The notes under the pieces: model-generated
Seen by the model: only the letters and a program-made list of their open reading frames with translations
What the model was told of the DNA's origin: nothing
The model's database searches: none
Shown: in pieces, positions 11,396 through 24,789 of the stretch
Layout: every line of letters begins with the position of its first letter
Position numbering within the stretch: position 1 is the first letter of the stretch
From: Azadirachta indica
Taxonomy: Eukaryota; Streptophyta; Magnoliopsida; Sapindales; Meliaceae
NCBI GenBank assembly: GCA_022749755.1
Contig: CM040451.1
Coordinates: 2,680,871 to 2,744,870 of the forward strand
Length of the DNA: 64,000 nt
Direction: 5' to 3'
Made by a program: the position numbers and the translations under genes

Positions 11396-14300
11396 TGTGT
11401 GTGTCACCAAGTCTTCATTTGAAATGAAATGGTTATAAAACTTTATATTGATAAAACTTTGCATGGTTTAAATATAAAATATAAAAAATAAAAAAAATGT
11501 AAAATATTTAAGTAGAAGTTAAAATTTGATGTATGACGTTAAAACATTATATATGTGATAATTTATCGGATAAGAGTTTGGTGTAAATTCCTTTTTAATC
11601 ATGCAATAACCTAAGTCCCAAATATTTAGAATCCTAACTTTGGAGGCGCTACAAACCAAAAAAAAATAAAAGGAACAAGGCTGAGTTTGGGTCATAATAT
11701 TAAAGTTAAAAAATAAATAAGTTTAAGTTTTAGGTGGTGTTCGTTCTTTTTATTTGAAGTTTGAGTATAATTAAAATATATATTTAATTAAAATTAAAAT
11801 TTAAATGATATATATTTTTTTTTTTTTAATGTTTAAATATAAGTGTAAAATTGTTTAGTTCTACAAAAACTGATATTTTAACACATACAAATATATATAT
11901 ATCCTTTTTAAAGTACATGTACAATATTTTTTATATAATATATGAGTTTTTTACTTAATTTTTTAAGTAAAAAAATTATTAATCAATTATTCAAATAATA
12001 TGAAGATTGATAAAGAAATTTAGCAAAATAAATAATTTATTTCTTAAAATTATTCAAGTAGGTAAAGATATATAAACAGCGACAAACAAAGTAAAGAGGT
12101 TAAAGTTTTAAATTTAAATAGTAATAAATAAATTTATTATCAATAATATTATTTAAGTTTCGCAAACAAACCCTTGACTGACAGAAATAAACAAACCTCG
12201 GCGCAGCTTTTAATAAAGAGATTTCTTTGTGTCAAAGTTTTCTTCAACTTAATTGAGATCAAGATTAAAAGAAACGTTTATTACTGTTGTAGTCATATTA
12301 TATTATTAACTATCACTTCAAAAGAAGAAAAAATGCAGAGGCAGGTGTGAGCCTTATTATATTATTAAATATCAACATTAAAAAAATTAAAGCAAGTCTT
12401 ATTATATTGTTGAATAAACTAACCTAGGTGGCAATTTTTGAGAATGAATTTATTTATGTATTTCTTTCACTTAAGAGAAATCGTGGGAATATTCCTAAGT
12501 ATCGTGATGAAATTGGCTACCAGATATCATTTATAATAATACGTTCACTTTATTCAAAACAGCAAAATTTAAAATTTAAATACTAAATTTAAAATCTTAA
12601 AACATTAAAATATATCGTAAAATATTTAAAATAAATATTTAAATACAAGTATTAAGCTTGTTTATTTTATAAAATTTATTACGTTAATTCGATAGTTCAT
12701 AAAGATAATAATTTATAGTAAACATATGTAAATTATTTTTTACATGATATTTGAATATTTTTCCTTTAATCTCGTGAGTGAAGAAAAATTATAAATTAGT
12801 CATTCAAAAAATATAAAAATCAATGAAAATCTTAATAAAATAAATAAATTATATTGTAATATTCTTTTAAATAGGTGATTTATAAAGAAAGATGATAAAA
12901 AATAAAATAGTTAGACAAGATTTAAAATTTAAATGCTAGTAAATAAATTAACAAAAGAAGGAAGCTATTGAACAATAAAATAATTAATTTATTTACATAT
13001 TTAATTATCATTTATATGTTAAATTTTTTAATTTAATTATATTTAAACATTTTAAGCAAATTTTATTTTAGGCAAACAAGGCTTTAAGTTTATTACGCTA
13101 TTATATATTCACACTAAGGTAGTATTTATTTTTTGTTTGTTTTTTTCTGAACTCTGAACATGACTGAAAAATGAATTTAATTAAAATTTGAATTTAAATG
13201 ATATATTTGTTTTTTATTTTAAAATATTTGAAAATAAATATTAAGTTGTTTGTTTTGATAAAATAAAAAGTCTAAAAATTAATATTTTAACATATATACC
13301 CTTTTAAATACTCTGCTTATATTTAAATAATTTTGATTATATTAATACAATAATAAATTAATTAATTAATAAATTATATTAGTATGTATATTATTTATTT
13401 GCTTGATATATGTTTTTTTTAAAAAATAATTTTTAATCGATGATGTAAAAATCAATAAAAATTAAATAAAAATAATAAGTAATATTATACTATAGTTGTA
13501 ATTATGTAAATATATAAATTTATTATAATAATTAAAATATAAAATAAGTAAGATTGAAGAAAAAAAGTAGAGGGGACCTATAATAAAAAAGAAAGACGTT
13601 AAAAATAATTAATTAGGGTTTTAATTTTATTAGTAAATAATTTAATAAAATAAAGATATTTTTGAAAAGTAAAAATATTAAAATATACATACAGTTGTTG
13701 ATTCAAATTTAAGTCAAAATTTTTAATTTAATTTTATTCAAATGTTTTAACTAAATATTCAGACATAAGTTAAAAAATAAACGACTTTTAAACATTTAAA
13801 TAATTATATTCAAATTTCAGTCAAAAAAAAAACAACCCTGAGAATAAAAAGCAAGTCTTATTACGTTGATAAATAAACAAATTCCAAGCAAGTCTTATTA
13901 TATTGATAAATAAACAAAATCCACGGGCAAGATTTTAATAAAAGGATTTCTTTAATCTCAAGGCTTTCTTTAACTTTATTGAGAGAAAGATAATTTTGGA
14001 ATTAGTCCAAATTAATCAAGATGAACTTTGCTACCATCTATTGATATGTTCATTATTTTAGCTTGAATTTTATAATCTTTTAATTATTTTTATTAATTTA
14101 AAGGTCCTTATAAGTAAAGATGAATATATGAGCTTAAATGATATATTTTAGAATATTATGACATACTTTTTTCAATTTTAACAATTGAATTCCCACTATC
14201 TGCAACATATATATTTGGAACCAAAAAAAAAAATGAAAAAGCTATCCTGATTTTTTATTTTAACAAAGATAATAACTAAATATTATAATATAAAAAATCT

Positions 14301-15599
14301 AACAATTGATACTTCGACACGCATATCTCTTTAAGTATTACATATATTTATATATTTTATAAAAATTTTAATTATATTCAAATATTTTTAATAAACTTTT
14401 ATATATAAATTAAAAATAAATAACTTTTAAATTTATAAATAATTTTATTTAAATTTCGATTAAAAAAATAACCAAACCCATCTAGTATTAAATGCCAACA
14501 TTTAAAAGATGGCAAGTCTTTTTATATTGTTAAATAAACAAACCTCGGCGCTGCTTTTAATAAAAAGATTTTTTTATTCCAAAAGTTTTCTTCAACTTTA
14601 TTGAGAGACATGAAAAAGGGCAAAAAGAATACTCCATGACTGTAATAGTCTTATTATATTATTAACTATCAATTTAAACGGAAGAAACAAAACAATGATG
14701 AGCTTTATTATATTAATAGATGTAAACATTGAAAAAAATTTAAAAACCACCTTAAAAATTTTAAAACGTCAAAATATAATGTAAAAATTTTACGCAAAAT
14801 TTAAAATCTATCGAATAATGGTTATGTGTAAAGGTTTTTCTTACTCATGCTACATATCATAAATATTTAGAGTCCTAGTTTCTAAATTTGAACATGATAT
14901 TTGATTAAAATTTAAATATAAATAATATACTTAGTTTTTAAATGTCTAAATATATGTGTTAAAATATTTACTTTTATAAAGATAAAAAATTTGAAACCTA
15001 ATACTATGACAAATACAATATTTTAAAATATTGCATATATTTATATATTTTATAAAAGATTTTTATTACAATATTATAGTAGTTCATAAAAATAATAAGT
15101 TATAATAAATACATGTAAATTATTTTCTATATGATATATGAACTTTTCTTTGTATCTTTAATATTGTGTTAAAAAATATAAATCAGTCATTCAAATAAAT
15201 AAATTATTATGAAAATCGATGAAAAATTTAGTGAAATAAATAAAGTATATTGTACTATTGTTTTAAATACGTAGAGATGTATATAGACAGAGTTCCAAAA
15301 GATTTAAAAGTTAAAGCTAGAAAATAAAATAATAAAATAAATTTATTATTAAGAAATAAATAATTAACTCAGTATTGATAAATCTTATATTTTTTTTATT
15401 ATGTGTTTATCTAAAACTCTTGCCTGTAATTAATGTAACGATATTTATGTGTTTATCTTATATATATTTTTTTCTGTAAGTAGTATAGATATGATATGTG
15501 ATACTGTTAGAATATTTTATTTGCAAGTGAAACTAAAATTTATAAATGGAATAGAAAACTTGTAAATCAACTTTGCAATTCTAAAATTCAACAGAAGTA

Positions 15600-16620
15600 T
15601 GAAATTATAAAGTAAACCTTGCAAACTCAATATTAAATATGTAAATATGATCATAAATGTGTAAATTAATATCAAATTGATTAAAAGACAAGATTATATT
15701 TATATATGAAACAAAAAATTATCAATATAATAAAAAATTATAAATCAATACTACACTTATAGTCTTGACTTAAAAAATTAAATTATAACATAACACTTGT
15801 ATATAAAACATAACACATGTAAAAGTTAAAATTAAAAAATAATAAATAATAAATTAACATCAAAAAGCGAAAATAAATATCAATTTTATAATTTTAACAT
15901 ATAATACATAAATGTGATGAAACACTTGTAAATTAACATCAAAATAATAAATAATAATATTATATTTGTATACAAAATAAAAATTTATAAACATAGCTAA
16001 AAGGTATAAATCAACATTAAACCTATTATCTTGATATAGAAACTAAATTGCAATGTAAAACATATATGTAAAATATAACACTTGAAAAATAAAATTAAAA
16101 AATAAAAATGATAAATTAACGTTAAAATGTAAAAATAAATATCAATTTAATAAATTTAACATCAATTTTATAAATGTGATGAAACAAATATAAGTTAATA
16201 TTAAAAAATTATTATATTTGTATACAGAACAAATTAAAAAAAATATAAAAGTGACATAAGATGAGTAAATCAAGATTCAATTTATTATCTTAGCATTAAA
16301 AATAAATTATAATGTAAAACTTTTATGTAAAACGTAACACTCGTAAAAAGTAAAATTTAAATAAATAAAAATAATAAATCAATATCAAATAATAAAATTG
16401 AACATCAAATTTTATAAATTTAATGTGATGATCAAGTTAAAATCAAACTGATAAATGATAATTTTGTATTTGTATACGAAAAAAAATGATAAATGTGGCA
16501 TAAAAGTTGTAGATCAATATTACACTTAGAATCTTGTCATAAAAAATTAAATTTATAATATTATGATACAATCATAAATTAATATCAAACTTATGGGTAA
16601 AATTAAAATAATAATTAGAA
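15600..16620. repeat. AT-rich tandem repeat of about 255-bp unit, at least four units
   Basis: The anchor TATATTTGTATACNNAA recurs near 15694, 15961, 16213 and 16466, giving spacings of about 267, 252 and 253 bases. Each unit also has AAATAAATATCAATTTTATA and AATGTGATGAAAC blocks in the same order. Units are diverged and extremely AT-rich. The same unit appears in reverse complement at 63240-64000. No genes are seen here. Confidence 0.65.
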
Positions 16621-16629
16621 CAATCAAAA

Positions 16630-17812
16630 GCAACAAATAATATTAGCCGGAAAGCAAAATTAAAATAAAAAGTTTATAAACAGTGCTCAAAATGTAAGAA
16701 AAAAACAAAAATTTCTTAAATACAATGTGATATAAGCAAATATAATATAAATATGTAAGTTAATGTCAAACTGAGAAATAAAATTTTAGGCATTAATTTA
16801 ATTAAAATTTATAAATATTACTTTTAAACTTATAAATCCTTATTAATTTTATATATCCAACAAACTGATCTGGTATTCAACTTTTATTATTATTATTATT
16901 ATATTATTATTCATAAACAGATGTATATATCCAACATAAAAAAATAATTTTTCATAGAACATGTGCAAAATAATATAAATTCTTAATTAATTGCTCTTAA
17001 ATTTATTATTACATTTATTTATTTATTTCCGTCTTAATAATAAAAGAAATATATATCGAGTGCACATAACTATATATTTAAGGAGGTAAGTACCTTTAGA
17101 AAGAAAAGAGATGACCTTTTTTTATGTATGTTTACGTTGTCCTTTTAATTTTTAAAAAGAAATAAGGAAGAAGATGCATTTAACTTATATGTTTAATTAC
17201 AAATATTGTAAGAAAATTTAAAATTAATTTATTTTTAGTATGCATAATTCTAAATTTAACATGTAATTTTTATCATGATATATAAATCTTTACTTTAATA
17301 TTTTTTTTTCATACTATAAAAAATAATTTTAATTAATTAAAAATATATAGTAGATAAAAAAAAACCTGATATTTAATTATTTAATAAAGATTGCCACGTA
17401 GTTGAACAACCAGTTAGTTATCTTAATAACCATTGAATGGTGGAGATCTTTTCTTCTAATCTAAGGGTCAATAACTAATGAGTTATCCATTGTGATATTT
17501 ATCTTAACTTAATAGAATTTTCTTAAATGAATAAATTAATGAAATTACTTTTCCTTATTTTTACTCTTTTCAGTTTTTTTCTAAATTTTTATTTTTATTA
17601 TGTCAAAAGACAATATTACGGTAACTGCATGAGACCTCAGGGGCGTCGGGAAATTAATTCGCAAGTAGTCATTTGACCTAAATGCTAAGTAGTTGTAAAG
17701 ACTTTAAAATTATACCAATTAAAATAAATGAAAACTAAACTAACATGATAAAACGACCCGACCCAACATCGACGAGATAGAGTAATAAACATGACATTGA
17801 CGAAGACTAAGA

Positions 17813-17848
<36 letters not shown>

Positions 17849-18090
17849 TAATAATTTGCCGCCTTCCTGTTGCTGGTCAAATTTTCATGAGAGAAATACG
17901 TCAGATTTCAATATTTTTAAATTGTAATTTTTAACCTCATCGAAAACGAGTTATACAGTAGCTTTACCGTCACTAATTCAAGCAAATATGTATATATATA
18001 TATATACATATATGCCCTCTTATTGCGATTTTTATCGGGAAGCAAATAAAATTTAGTGTTTACCGTTTATTTTGATCGATCGGAGATAAA
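16630..18090. other. AT-rich upstream region of the HMA gene
   Basis: There are no coding signals. It contains an ATT-repeat near 16883-16912, a (TA)n tract at 17815-17842 and a second TA/CATATA tract at 17990-18013. The latter lies 80-100 bases before the HMA gene start and could serve as its TATA region, but the repetitive sequence hides any precise box. Confidence 0.45.
17815..17842. repeat. (TA)n microsatellite
   Basis: About 14 uninterrupted TA units upstream of the HMA-domain gene. Confidence 0.9.
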
Positions 18091-18364
18091 ATGAAGGTTT
18101 GTATTCACGTATATATGCGTGGATTAATTAATTGTTTGATTTTATGCATTAATTATGTACATATATATATACATGCCTTCTGTTTTGTAGCAAAAGATTG
18201 TGATGAAGGTGCAGATGAATTGCCGGAAATGTCGGACTCAAGCCCTCAAGGTCGCCGCAAGCACATATGGTATGTATGTATGTATGTATGTATGTCTGGA
18301 ATTAATTAATTAAATCTGCATGCAATGCTTGCATTGATAATGTGTGTGCGTGGGTGCGTCTGTG

Positions 18365-18399
<35 letters not shown>

Positions 18400-18581
18400 G
18401 AGTACATAGATGACAGTTCAGTAAATTTAAATATAAAATAAAATTTGATATAAAAATATTTATAAAATAATGCAGCTCTATATTTTTATATCAAATTTTA
18501 TTTAATATTTAAATTTACTCAACTGTTATCTATGTACTCGTGTGTGTGTTTGTGTAAAAGTAATCGCTTGCATTGATAACA

Positions 18582-18615
<34 letters not shown>

Positions 18616-18759
18616 GGTGTCAGCTTTGTGGGATTAGAAGGGCCGGAGAAAGATAAAGTGGTGGTGATCGGAGATGGAGTCGACTCTGTCAAATTGGTCA
18701 CTTGCTTGAGGAAGAAAGTTGGTTACACTGAATTGTTAACCGTTGCCGAGGTCAAATAA
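18091..18759 (+). CDS. Small heavy-metal-associated (HMA) domain protein, HIPP-like
   Basis: Exons 18091-18096 (ATGAAG only), 18191-18269 and 18617-18759 give 228 bases, 75 residues plus TAA; all borders are GT-AG and the phases join. The protein starts MKQKIVMKVQMN and carries the metal-binding loop M-N-C-R-K-C, an intact CxxC, at residues 11-16. It continues through YGVSFVGLEGPEKDKVVVIG and ends LLTVAEVK, so it has the full beta-alpha-beta-beta-alpha-beta domain. HMA domains bind Cu, Zn or Cd and act as cytosolic chaperones or protein-interaction modules. There is no C-terminal CaaX box, so isoprenylation is not expected. The two-codon first exon is usual for this subgroup. Intron 2 is packed with TA and CA/GT microsatellites and a large hairpin, yet the frame is intact, so I take the gene as functional. 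Confidence 0.9.
18366..18400. repeat. (TA)n(CA)n compound microsatellite in HMA intron 2
   Basis: A TA tract runs straight into a CA tract that borders the hairpin described next. A matching GTGTGTG tract lies on the other side at 18540-18550. Confidence 0.85.
18391..18550. repeat. Intronic inverted repeat (MITE-like hairpin)
   Basis: The left arm CACGAGTACATAGATGACAG pairs with a right arm ending TCTATGTACTCGTG. The pairing continues through AAATTTAAATAT, AAATTTTAT and TATAAAAAT blocks, giving arms of about 65 bases around a short centre (ATTTATAAAATAATGCAGCT). The whole lies inside intron 2 of the HMA gene. Size and structure fit a miniature inverted-repeat element; the transcribed RNA would fold into a long stem. 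Confidence 0.8.
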
Positions 18760-21700
18760 TTAGTTAAATTAATTAAATTATTGCCTATACTATAATATGT
18801 ATTAATAGCTATCTATTTTAATCATGTACCAATTTTGTGGTTGATTGGTGTTGTATCAATTTTGGGTTTAACCACTTTTAATCCTAAGATTTTTATGTTT
18901 TGATTTTGTGTTTATCTACTTTATTTACTAATCTTTTTATTTTGTTATCATTTTAGATTTATGTAGCTAATTTGATTCAAAACTTTTTACTCTGGTTTTT
19001 TCTCATTTGATTACAAATTTTTGATTTGGTCGAAAAATCCAACAAAATGAAGAAGGAAGAAGAATAAAAGGAGACAAAAGAGGAAAAATAAAAAAGAAAA
19101 GGGAGAAAATAATATTGTACATATTTTTTCCTCCTGATTTTTAAGATTTTATATTTGTGTGACTCACCAAGTACTAATCGGACCTATTGAGCATAATAAA
19201 TCAATATTTTGTTTTATTAGTCAAAAGTATGGGGTTATTTTCATGGAAGGATGTGGAAAGTGATTTTACGTTAATAGAATTAATAAGATAAACCCTAACA
19301 GAATAATATATTTTTTTGAAACAGTAAGTGGGTGTTTGATAATTGCTTGAAAACTCATAGGTTATCGGGCAATTTTTCGTTTACCAAAATTAACACAAAG
19401 GTATTTTATAAGTGTATTGAAGTACCGAAAGATGATCATAACGTGAATATTAGGGTTTATTTTAAATTTATTTAAAATTACCAAATTACCCTTCTAAAAC
19501 TGAACTCTAACTCCATGGGTATTTATTGTTTTCAAAACTTTAGCGAGTATTTGTCATTTCTCCATATATCAAGGCATATCTTTCCATATCCCAATATTAT
19601 ACTTACTAATAAATATTGTTTTATTATTAATAATTATTTTAAAATTATTATTTACTAGTGTAAATTTATATTTTTATATTATATTATTCTTACTATTCAT
19701 ATACATTACTAATTTCATAATGTGTTATTAATTGTGTTGTGATGTAATAGTGACTGTTTATTATTTATTCTCGAAGTTTGAAGTTAATGCAATTGTTATT
19801 TATTCATTTTTCACACTAATATATTTCAATAGATGATGTATCACAATAAAATAAAAGATGAAACTAAAATAGAGTAATTAACTGAAAATATTTTTTTTAC
19901 TATATATAAATAATACTTTTTCTATGCTTATTCTCAATATTAATTTATTTTATAATTTATTTATATTTCATAATCACGATATATATAACTAGTCATATTT
20001 ATTTGATAATTGTAATTTTGGTTTGCAATATATAGGTTAATCATCTAATAAATTATAATTAATTTTATTACTATTTTTATATTTGCGAATAATTTTATTA
20101 TATTTTAATTTTTAATTTGTGAAAATCAATTGTTAAATATTTTGACGCTTTGATATTAAAATTTTAAGAATAAACTAAATTATCCTTAAAAATAAAATTA
20201 ATAACTAAATAAAATTTTATTAATATTAATATAATTATTAATTTGTAAATAATATTACTATAATTCATTTCTAAATAAAAAAGTATAATGATTTTTTCCT
20301 TAATTTTTTATTTCAACAGAAAGGAATGTTATTACATTCTTTTTCCCATGTCTTTTCTTTGCTTTCCTTTGCAACCTTGTGCACTAAAGAGGGTTGAGCT
20401 AAGGATTAACAAAAGGGAAATGGAGGAGTGAATTGGATTTTCAAGAAATGTAACAGCACTTTAATAATCAAATCAAGCGATTTAAATCTTTTAGAATGCA
20501 ATATACAAAATTTAAACATACAATTTGATCACCAACATATGACTAACAACAAATTAAGATTCAAATGTGTGAATAATGTGCATAACAATAATAAAGAGAA
20601 ATACTAATTTTTTCTTAATTTATTAGTTTATACCAGTTACACCCTTATTGTTAACCTTTACTTCATGTGAAATATATTTTGATTGACAACGAATTTAAAT
20701 TACTAAGATTCAAACCCTTGCCCTTTAAATGAGAGTAAGGGGCAAGGGATCATAGCAACAAGCTAGTAATTTTATATATACATCAATAATATTGCCATGC
20801 ATATTTTTTTTCTTTATAATATATTTTATGAATTAATTTCAGTATGTAATTTATCTTTAATTTTAATTGTTACAAAATAATTATTATTTTAAATCTTTAT
20901 AAATTTTTTGCAAAAATTATTATTAGTCTAATGCTACAAATATATATTTTTTTTGTAATTTTTATTAATTAATTTAAGTTTATGAATTTATATTTAATTT
21001 TTTATTATTATAAAAAAAAAATTATTATCTTATTTTTTTATATTATTTTTAGACAAAATCGTTAATATTACAAAAAAAAAATATATTTTTATTTGTAATT
21101 TTTATTAATTGCTTTGGTTATCTAATTAGAATACAAATCTTATTTTTCTAAATTTATGTAAAATAATTATCAATTTATTGTTACAAAATAATTATTATTT
21201 TAATCTTTATTCAAATTTTTTAAAAATAATATATTAAGTTAATACAAAACTAATCATTGGTCCACATATTATAAACCTAATCATTAAGTAAAAACTCACA
21301 GTTAGTGTTATAACATCATGGATATAAATGGTAGCTTTGAAACAATGGGGATGTAATTGGTATAAACTTATCAATTTGGCAAAAAATTGATATTTTTCCA
21401 ATAATAAACACATAAATCAAATAAGTAAAAGAGTAGAGAACAACTACCAAATGTTGACATGGTTCGACAAATCTCCAATCTATATCTACGCTTCTAAGCT
21501 CTAAGCTCAAGGATTTTACTGATCAAGTTTAAAGAACCCCAAGAATCAACAACTTTTACAATCAAGAGAATTTTACAGTTTTTTAGTTTAATCAATTTTA
21601 GAATTTCTATAATTTATTTTCTTGAGAAATAAATTTGCCAAAATAATTAGCAACAAAAAAAAATTAAATAACTTCTAATATTGGAACAATGAGTTATGGT

Positions 21701-22980
21701 AAAATAAAAATAATCAATTGATGTCAAATAAAATAATCAATTGATAATTAACGAATTAATTTCTTTTAATTACTAACATAAGATTAATTAATATAGAAAA
21801 AAAAATTATCACAGATTTATTTTTATATTAAATTTTTTTATTTACCAATTTTCTTTTTTACAAAAATATGAAGAAACATAAACCTCTATGATTGATTTAA
21901 TTTTTTTTTTTTCTAATTTTTTATCAATTCTATTAGGAATTGGATCTCAAATGTACTACTATATTTATTTAATTGTTTATCTACACAAGTTGATAAAAAA
22001 AAGAAAGTATATGTACCAATTAAATTTGATATTTGTTTCTAATAAATTTATTATTAACTGCAATATTTCATATAAATTTTTTTGAATAAAACTGATAATT
22101 GCAGTCAATTATTTTATAAAAAAATCAAAGATTTATTATTATATTATTACTTTGAAGATATGTGAATTGGTGATTTCATATATGAAAAATTAATTTATTA
22201 TTATTGAAAAGATATAAAAAAATTTGATTTGTATTCTAAGATTAAAAAAAATTAAAAATTGAAAATAATTAATATTAATGATAAATTAAAAATTGATAAT
22301 TTAAGAGTTAATTTTTGTTAAATAGTTTTAATATGTATTCGTGTTAATAAATTTAATTTTTTTCAAAATTTGTATTGAATTAAGTACTATTAGGCCACTA
22401 TGAACTTATTGATTTAAACTAACCTAAAGTAATGAACTTAAAAAAAGAAAGTCTAGGAAAATTAGACCTTGAGTTCCTGTAAATCATGAACATCTTGATT
22501 TTTTTTTAATAGGGGCATTTGTTTATTTTAAATAAAAGAGTGAGAGAGTGAGAGGTTTATATAATTCTTTATTTTTTATTTTTTAATTTAATATTAATGT
22601 TAATACTTTTATTTATTGGTAAAAGAAGAATTAATGAGTTTAAAATTATGGGTCTGGGCTTGAGATTAATAAAAATCAAATGTTAAGAAAATGGATTTAA
22701 TAAAAATTATTAGTTTGATAGTTTTAAAAACTTGAGCACGATATTAAATAGTGGGTGGGTTTAATAAAAGTTGTGGGCCTGAATCTCATAAAATTATGAG
22801 ATTGATCTCAAAAATGCAGTCCAGCAATATAACAAATTAAGTCTATTTTTTAGAAAAAAAGGATATCCAATCGAGATTAGAAACAGATAAGGAATGGGAA
22901 TCTTCGATCCAATCGAGATTAGGGATGGACATGATTTGCTTTTATTTTTACTATTATTTTTAATGAGTTTTTATTAAATT
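18760..22980. other. AT-rich intergenic DNA, no gene seen
   Basis: The first few hundred bases are the likely HMA 3' UTR. The rest is long A/T runs with no frame that reads as a known protein. 21440-21570 has a somewhat less AT-rich patch (TGACATGGTTCGACAAATC) that looks like retroelement debris, but I cannot assign it. Confidence 0.45.
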
Positions 22981-22984
22981 CTTT

Positions 22985-24135
22985 TCTTGAGATTTTGGAT
23001 TATATTAATTAAATAGAAAGTTTGAAAAATATATTAAGAATATCCCCTTAACCATTAATCAACTAACCCCAAATGATATATTTACTGAAATACACTCAAT
23101 CTTTAAATCTTATATTAATTAATTAATTATAAAAAGCCATTTTACTCTCAAAAGTTTGTTTGATGCCATTATAAGTCCTAATAATTTTAAAAATACTTTT
23201 AAAAGTCCTAATTTATTATACCCTTATATAATAATTATTATTTAAGAAAATAATTAACAATATTATTTTAAAGATTTCTTAGTTATTTTTCTTTCATAAT
23301 TATTTTATTAATATATTATTAAGATTTTAATTAACTTATGTTACATAAATATATTATTTTTACCCTTATACAATTATTTTAGAAAAAAGTTATTAAGTCT
23401 TTAAATTTTGATAAAAAATATAATATATTTAATAATATATTGAGGTAAAATATATTAATTAAAAAAATAATATTGTTACTTTATACCATATTGATAATAT
23501 AAATATTTATTAGTGTATTATAAATTTATATATTTTTCTTTGATATTTATTTTTATTATGTTATTTACATTTTAAATATGTATACATATATTTTACTTAA
23601 ACTGTACGATATAGTAATATATTTATTAAAAATATATATGTTGTAAAAAAAATAAAAAATTATAAATTTAATATATTAATATTTATTTACATTTAATTTG
23701 TAATAATTAAGAATGTGTAATTTATTTTATTTAATTTATTACAAAAATTACAATACAATTACTTTGTTAATATATTATTAAAATAACAATATTATCTACA
23801 TAAATATATTATATTTTGTTAAATTTTAGAGATATATTAGTTATTTTTAAATGACAACTATTATATACGAGTATAATTTTTATTTATAATAAATTGAGAC
23901 TTATACGAATATTTTTGAAATTATTAAAACTTAAAAGGGTATTAGACTAAACTTTTAAAATTAAAAGTAATTTTATAACTAATTAATTAATGTGAAACTC
24001 AAATATTAAGAGTACTTACGTAAATGTATCATTTGAGGTTAATTGACTAACAATCAAAGAGAGGTTTTTGATATATTCTTTAATTTTTTAAATTTTTTAT
24101 CTAACTAACACAATCTCAAATCTCATAATTAAGAG
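22985..24135. mobile_element. Foldback element with long terminal inverted repeats, copy 2
   Basis: Left end CTTGAGATTTTGGATTATAT and right end (reverse complement ATGAGATTTGAGATTGTGTT) match each other and the ends of the 10475-11363 element. Both arms contain the same internal blocks (AAATGATATATTTACTGAAA on the left, its complement near 24010-24040 on the right, and the ACCCTTATA block). It is about 1.15 kb with an AT-rich centre and no coding capacity. It is more diverged than copy 1 at the tips. Confidence 0.65.
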
Positions 24136-24780
24136 GAATTTGATAATAACCCTATTTTAATTGTTATAGTATAAAATATTAATCTTAAAACTAACTTTAA
24201 ATGAAAAAAACGTTAAGTCCTAAGTAACGTGATTTTGGGCCAAATTTGATATGGGATTTCATAATTGTACACATCCCGACTTGGAATTTAAAAATGACTC
24301 TAACTAAATACAACCTACCTATTTTGCCCCCACGTAAATTCACAACAACTCTATCTAATTATTATGTAAAATTGTTCGATACCCTTAGGTTTGAGAAATT
24401 GCATATTACTGCCTTATGGTTTAAAACGTGCTCTGATAAGTCCACGAGAAATCCTTTTTTGGGATATTTTGACCATTATAGCCGTGGATGGTATTTTGGA
24501 AAAACAAATTGGTCTCACATAACAGTTTATAGGTCCCACGTAGCAATTTGTGGGGCCCTCCACCTGTCAATTCAACTTTTGACCCAGAATCAAATAATAA
24601 TAATAATTTTATAGAATTATAGAAACGAAACTTCTGTTTGAATCTAAGCTTCATTATCAATTGCAGGCAGAGTTCATTGGCATCCCAACTGAGATGACGC
24701 TAAACCTCAATCGGAGGTGTGCCACCAGGTGAAAGAACTACAACAGAGACCCCCGTTTGCCAAAGCATCTGCTTCCCAGT
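24136..24780. other. Less AT-rich stretch, unassigned
   Basis: The segment 24240-24600 has an open plus-strand frame of 122 codons with no family resemblance. 24660-24780 has an acceptor-like TTGCAG followed by sequence with a stop after a few codons. It could be repeat or degraded gene sequence. It sits where a gene body would be expected downstream of promoter copy A, but shows no similarity to the PP2 gene. Confidence 0.35.
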
Positions 24781-24789
24781 TAAACAAAA

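Larger units (their letters stand above)
10100..14720. repeat. Cluster of diverged direct repeats (TCTTATTATATTNNTNAATAAAC family)
   Basis: A block containing GTCTTATTATATTGTTGAAT, AATAAACNAACCTNGG, CTTTTAATAAANAGATTT and TTTCTTCAACTTTATTGAGA recurs near 10120-10310, 12170-12560, 13848-14050 and 14505-14720, always in the same orientation. Each copy is a few hundred bases and diverged. The spacing is irregular, about 2.2, 1.5 and 0.65 kb. No coding sequence is visible in this stretch. The copies could be fragments of one long decayed element or an old tandem duplication. Confidence 0.55.

Noticed and set aside
21440..21570. TGGTTCGACAAATC as a polymerase III B box
   Set aside because: No A box at the right distance upstream and no tRNA fold; more likely retroelement debris.
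24246..24614. 122-codon plus-strand frame
   Set aside because: No family resemblance, irregular composition, and overlapping open frame on the other strand. I treat it as chance openness in a less AT-rich stretch.
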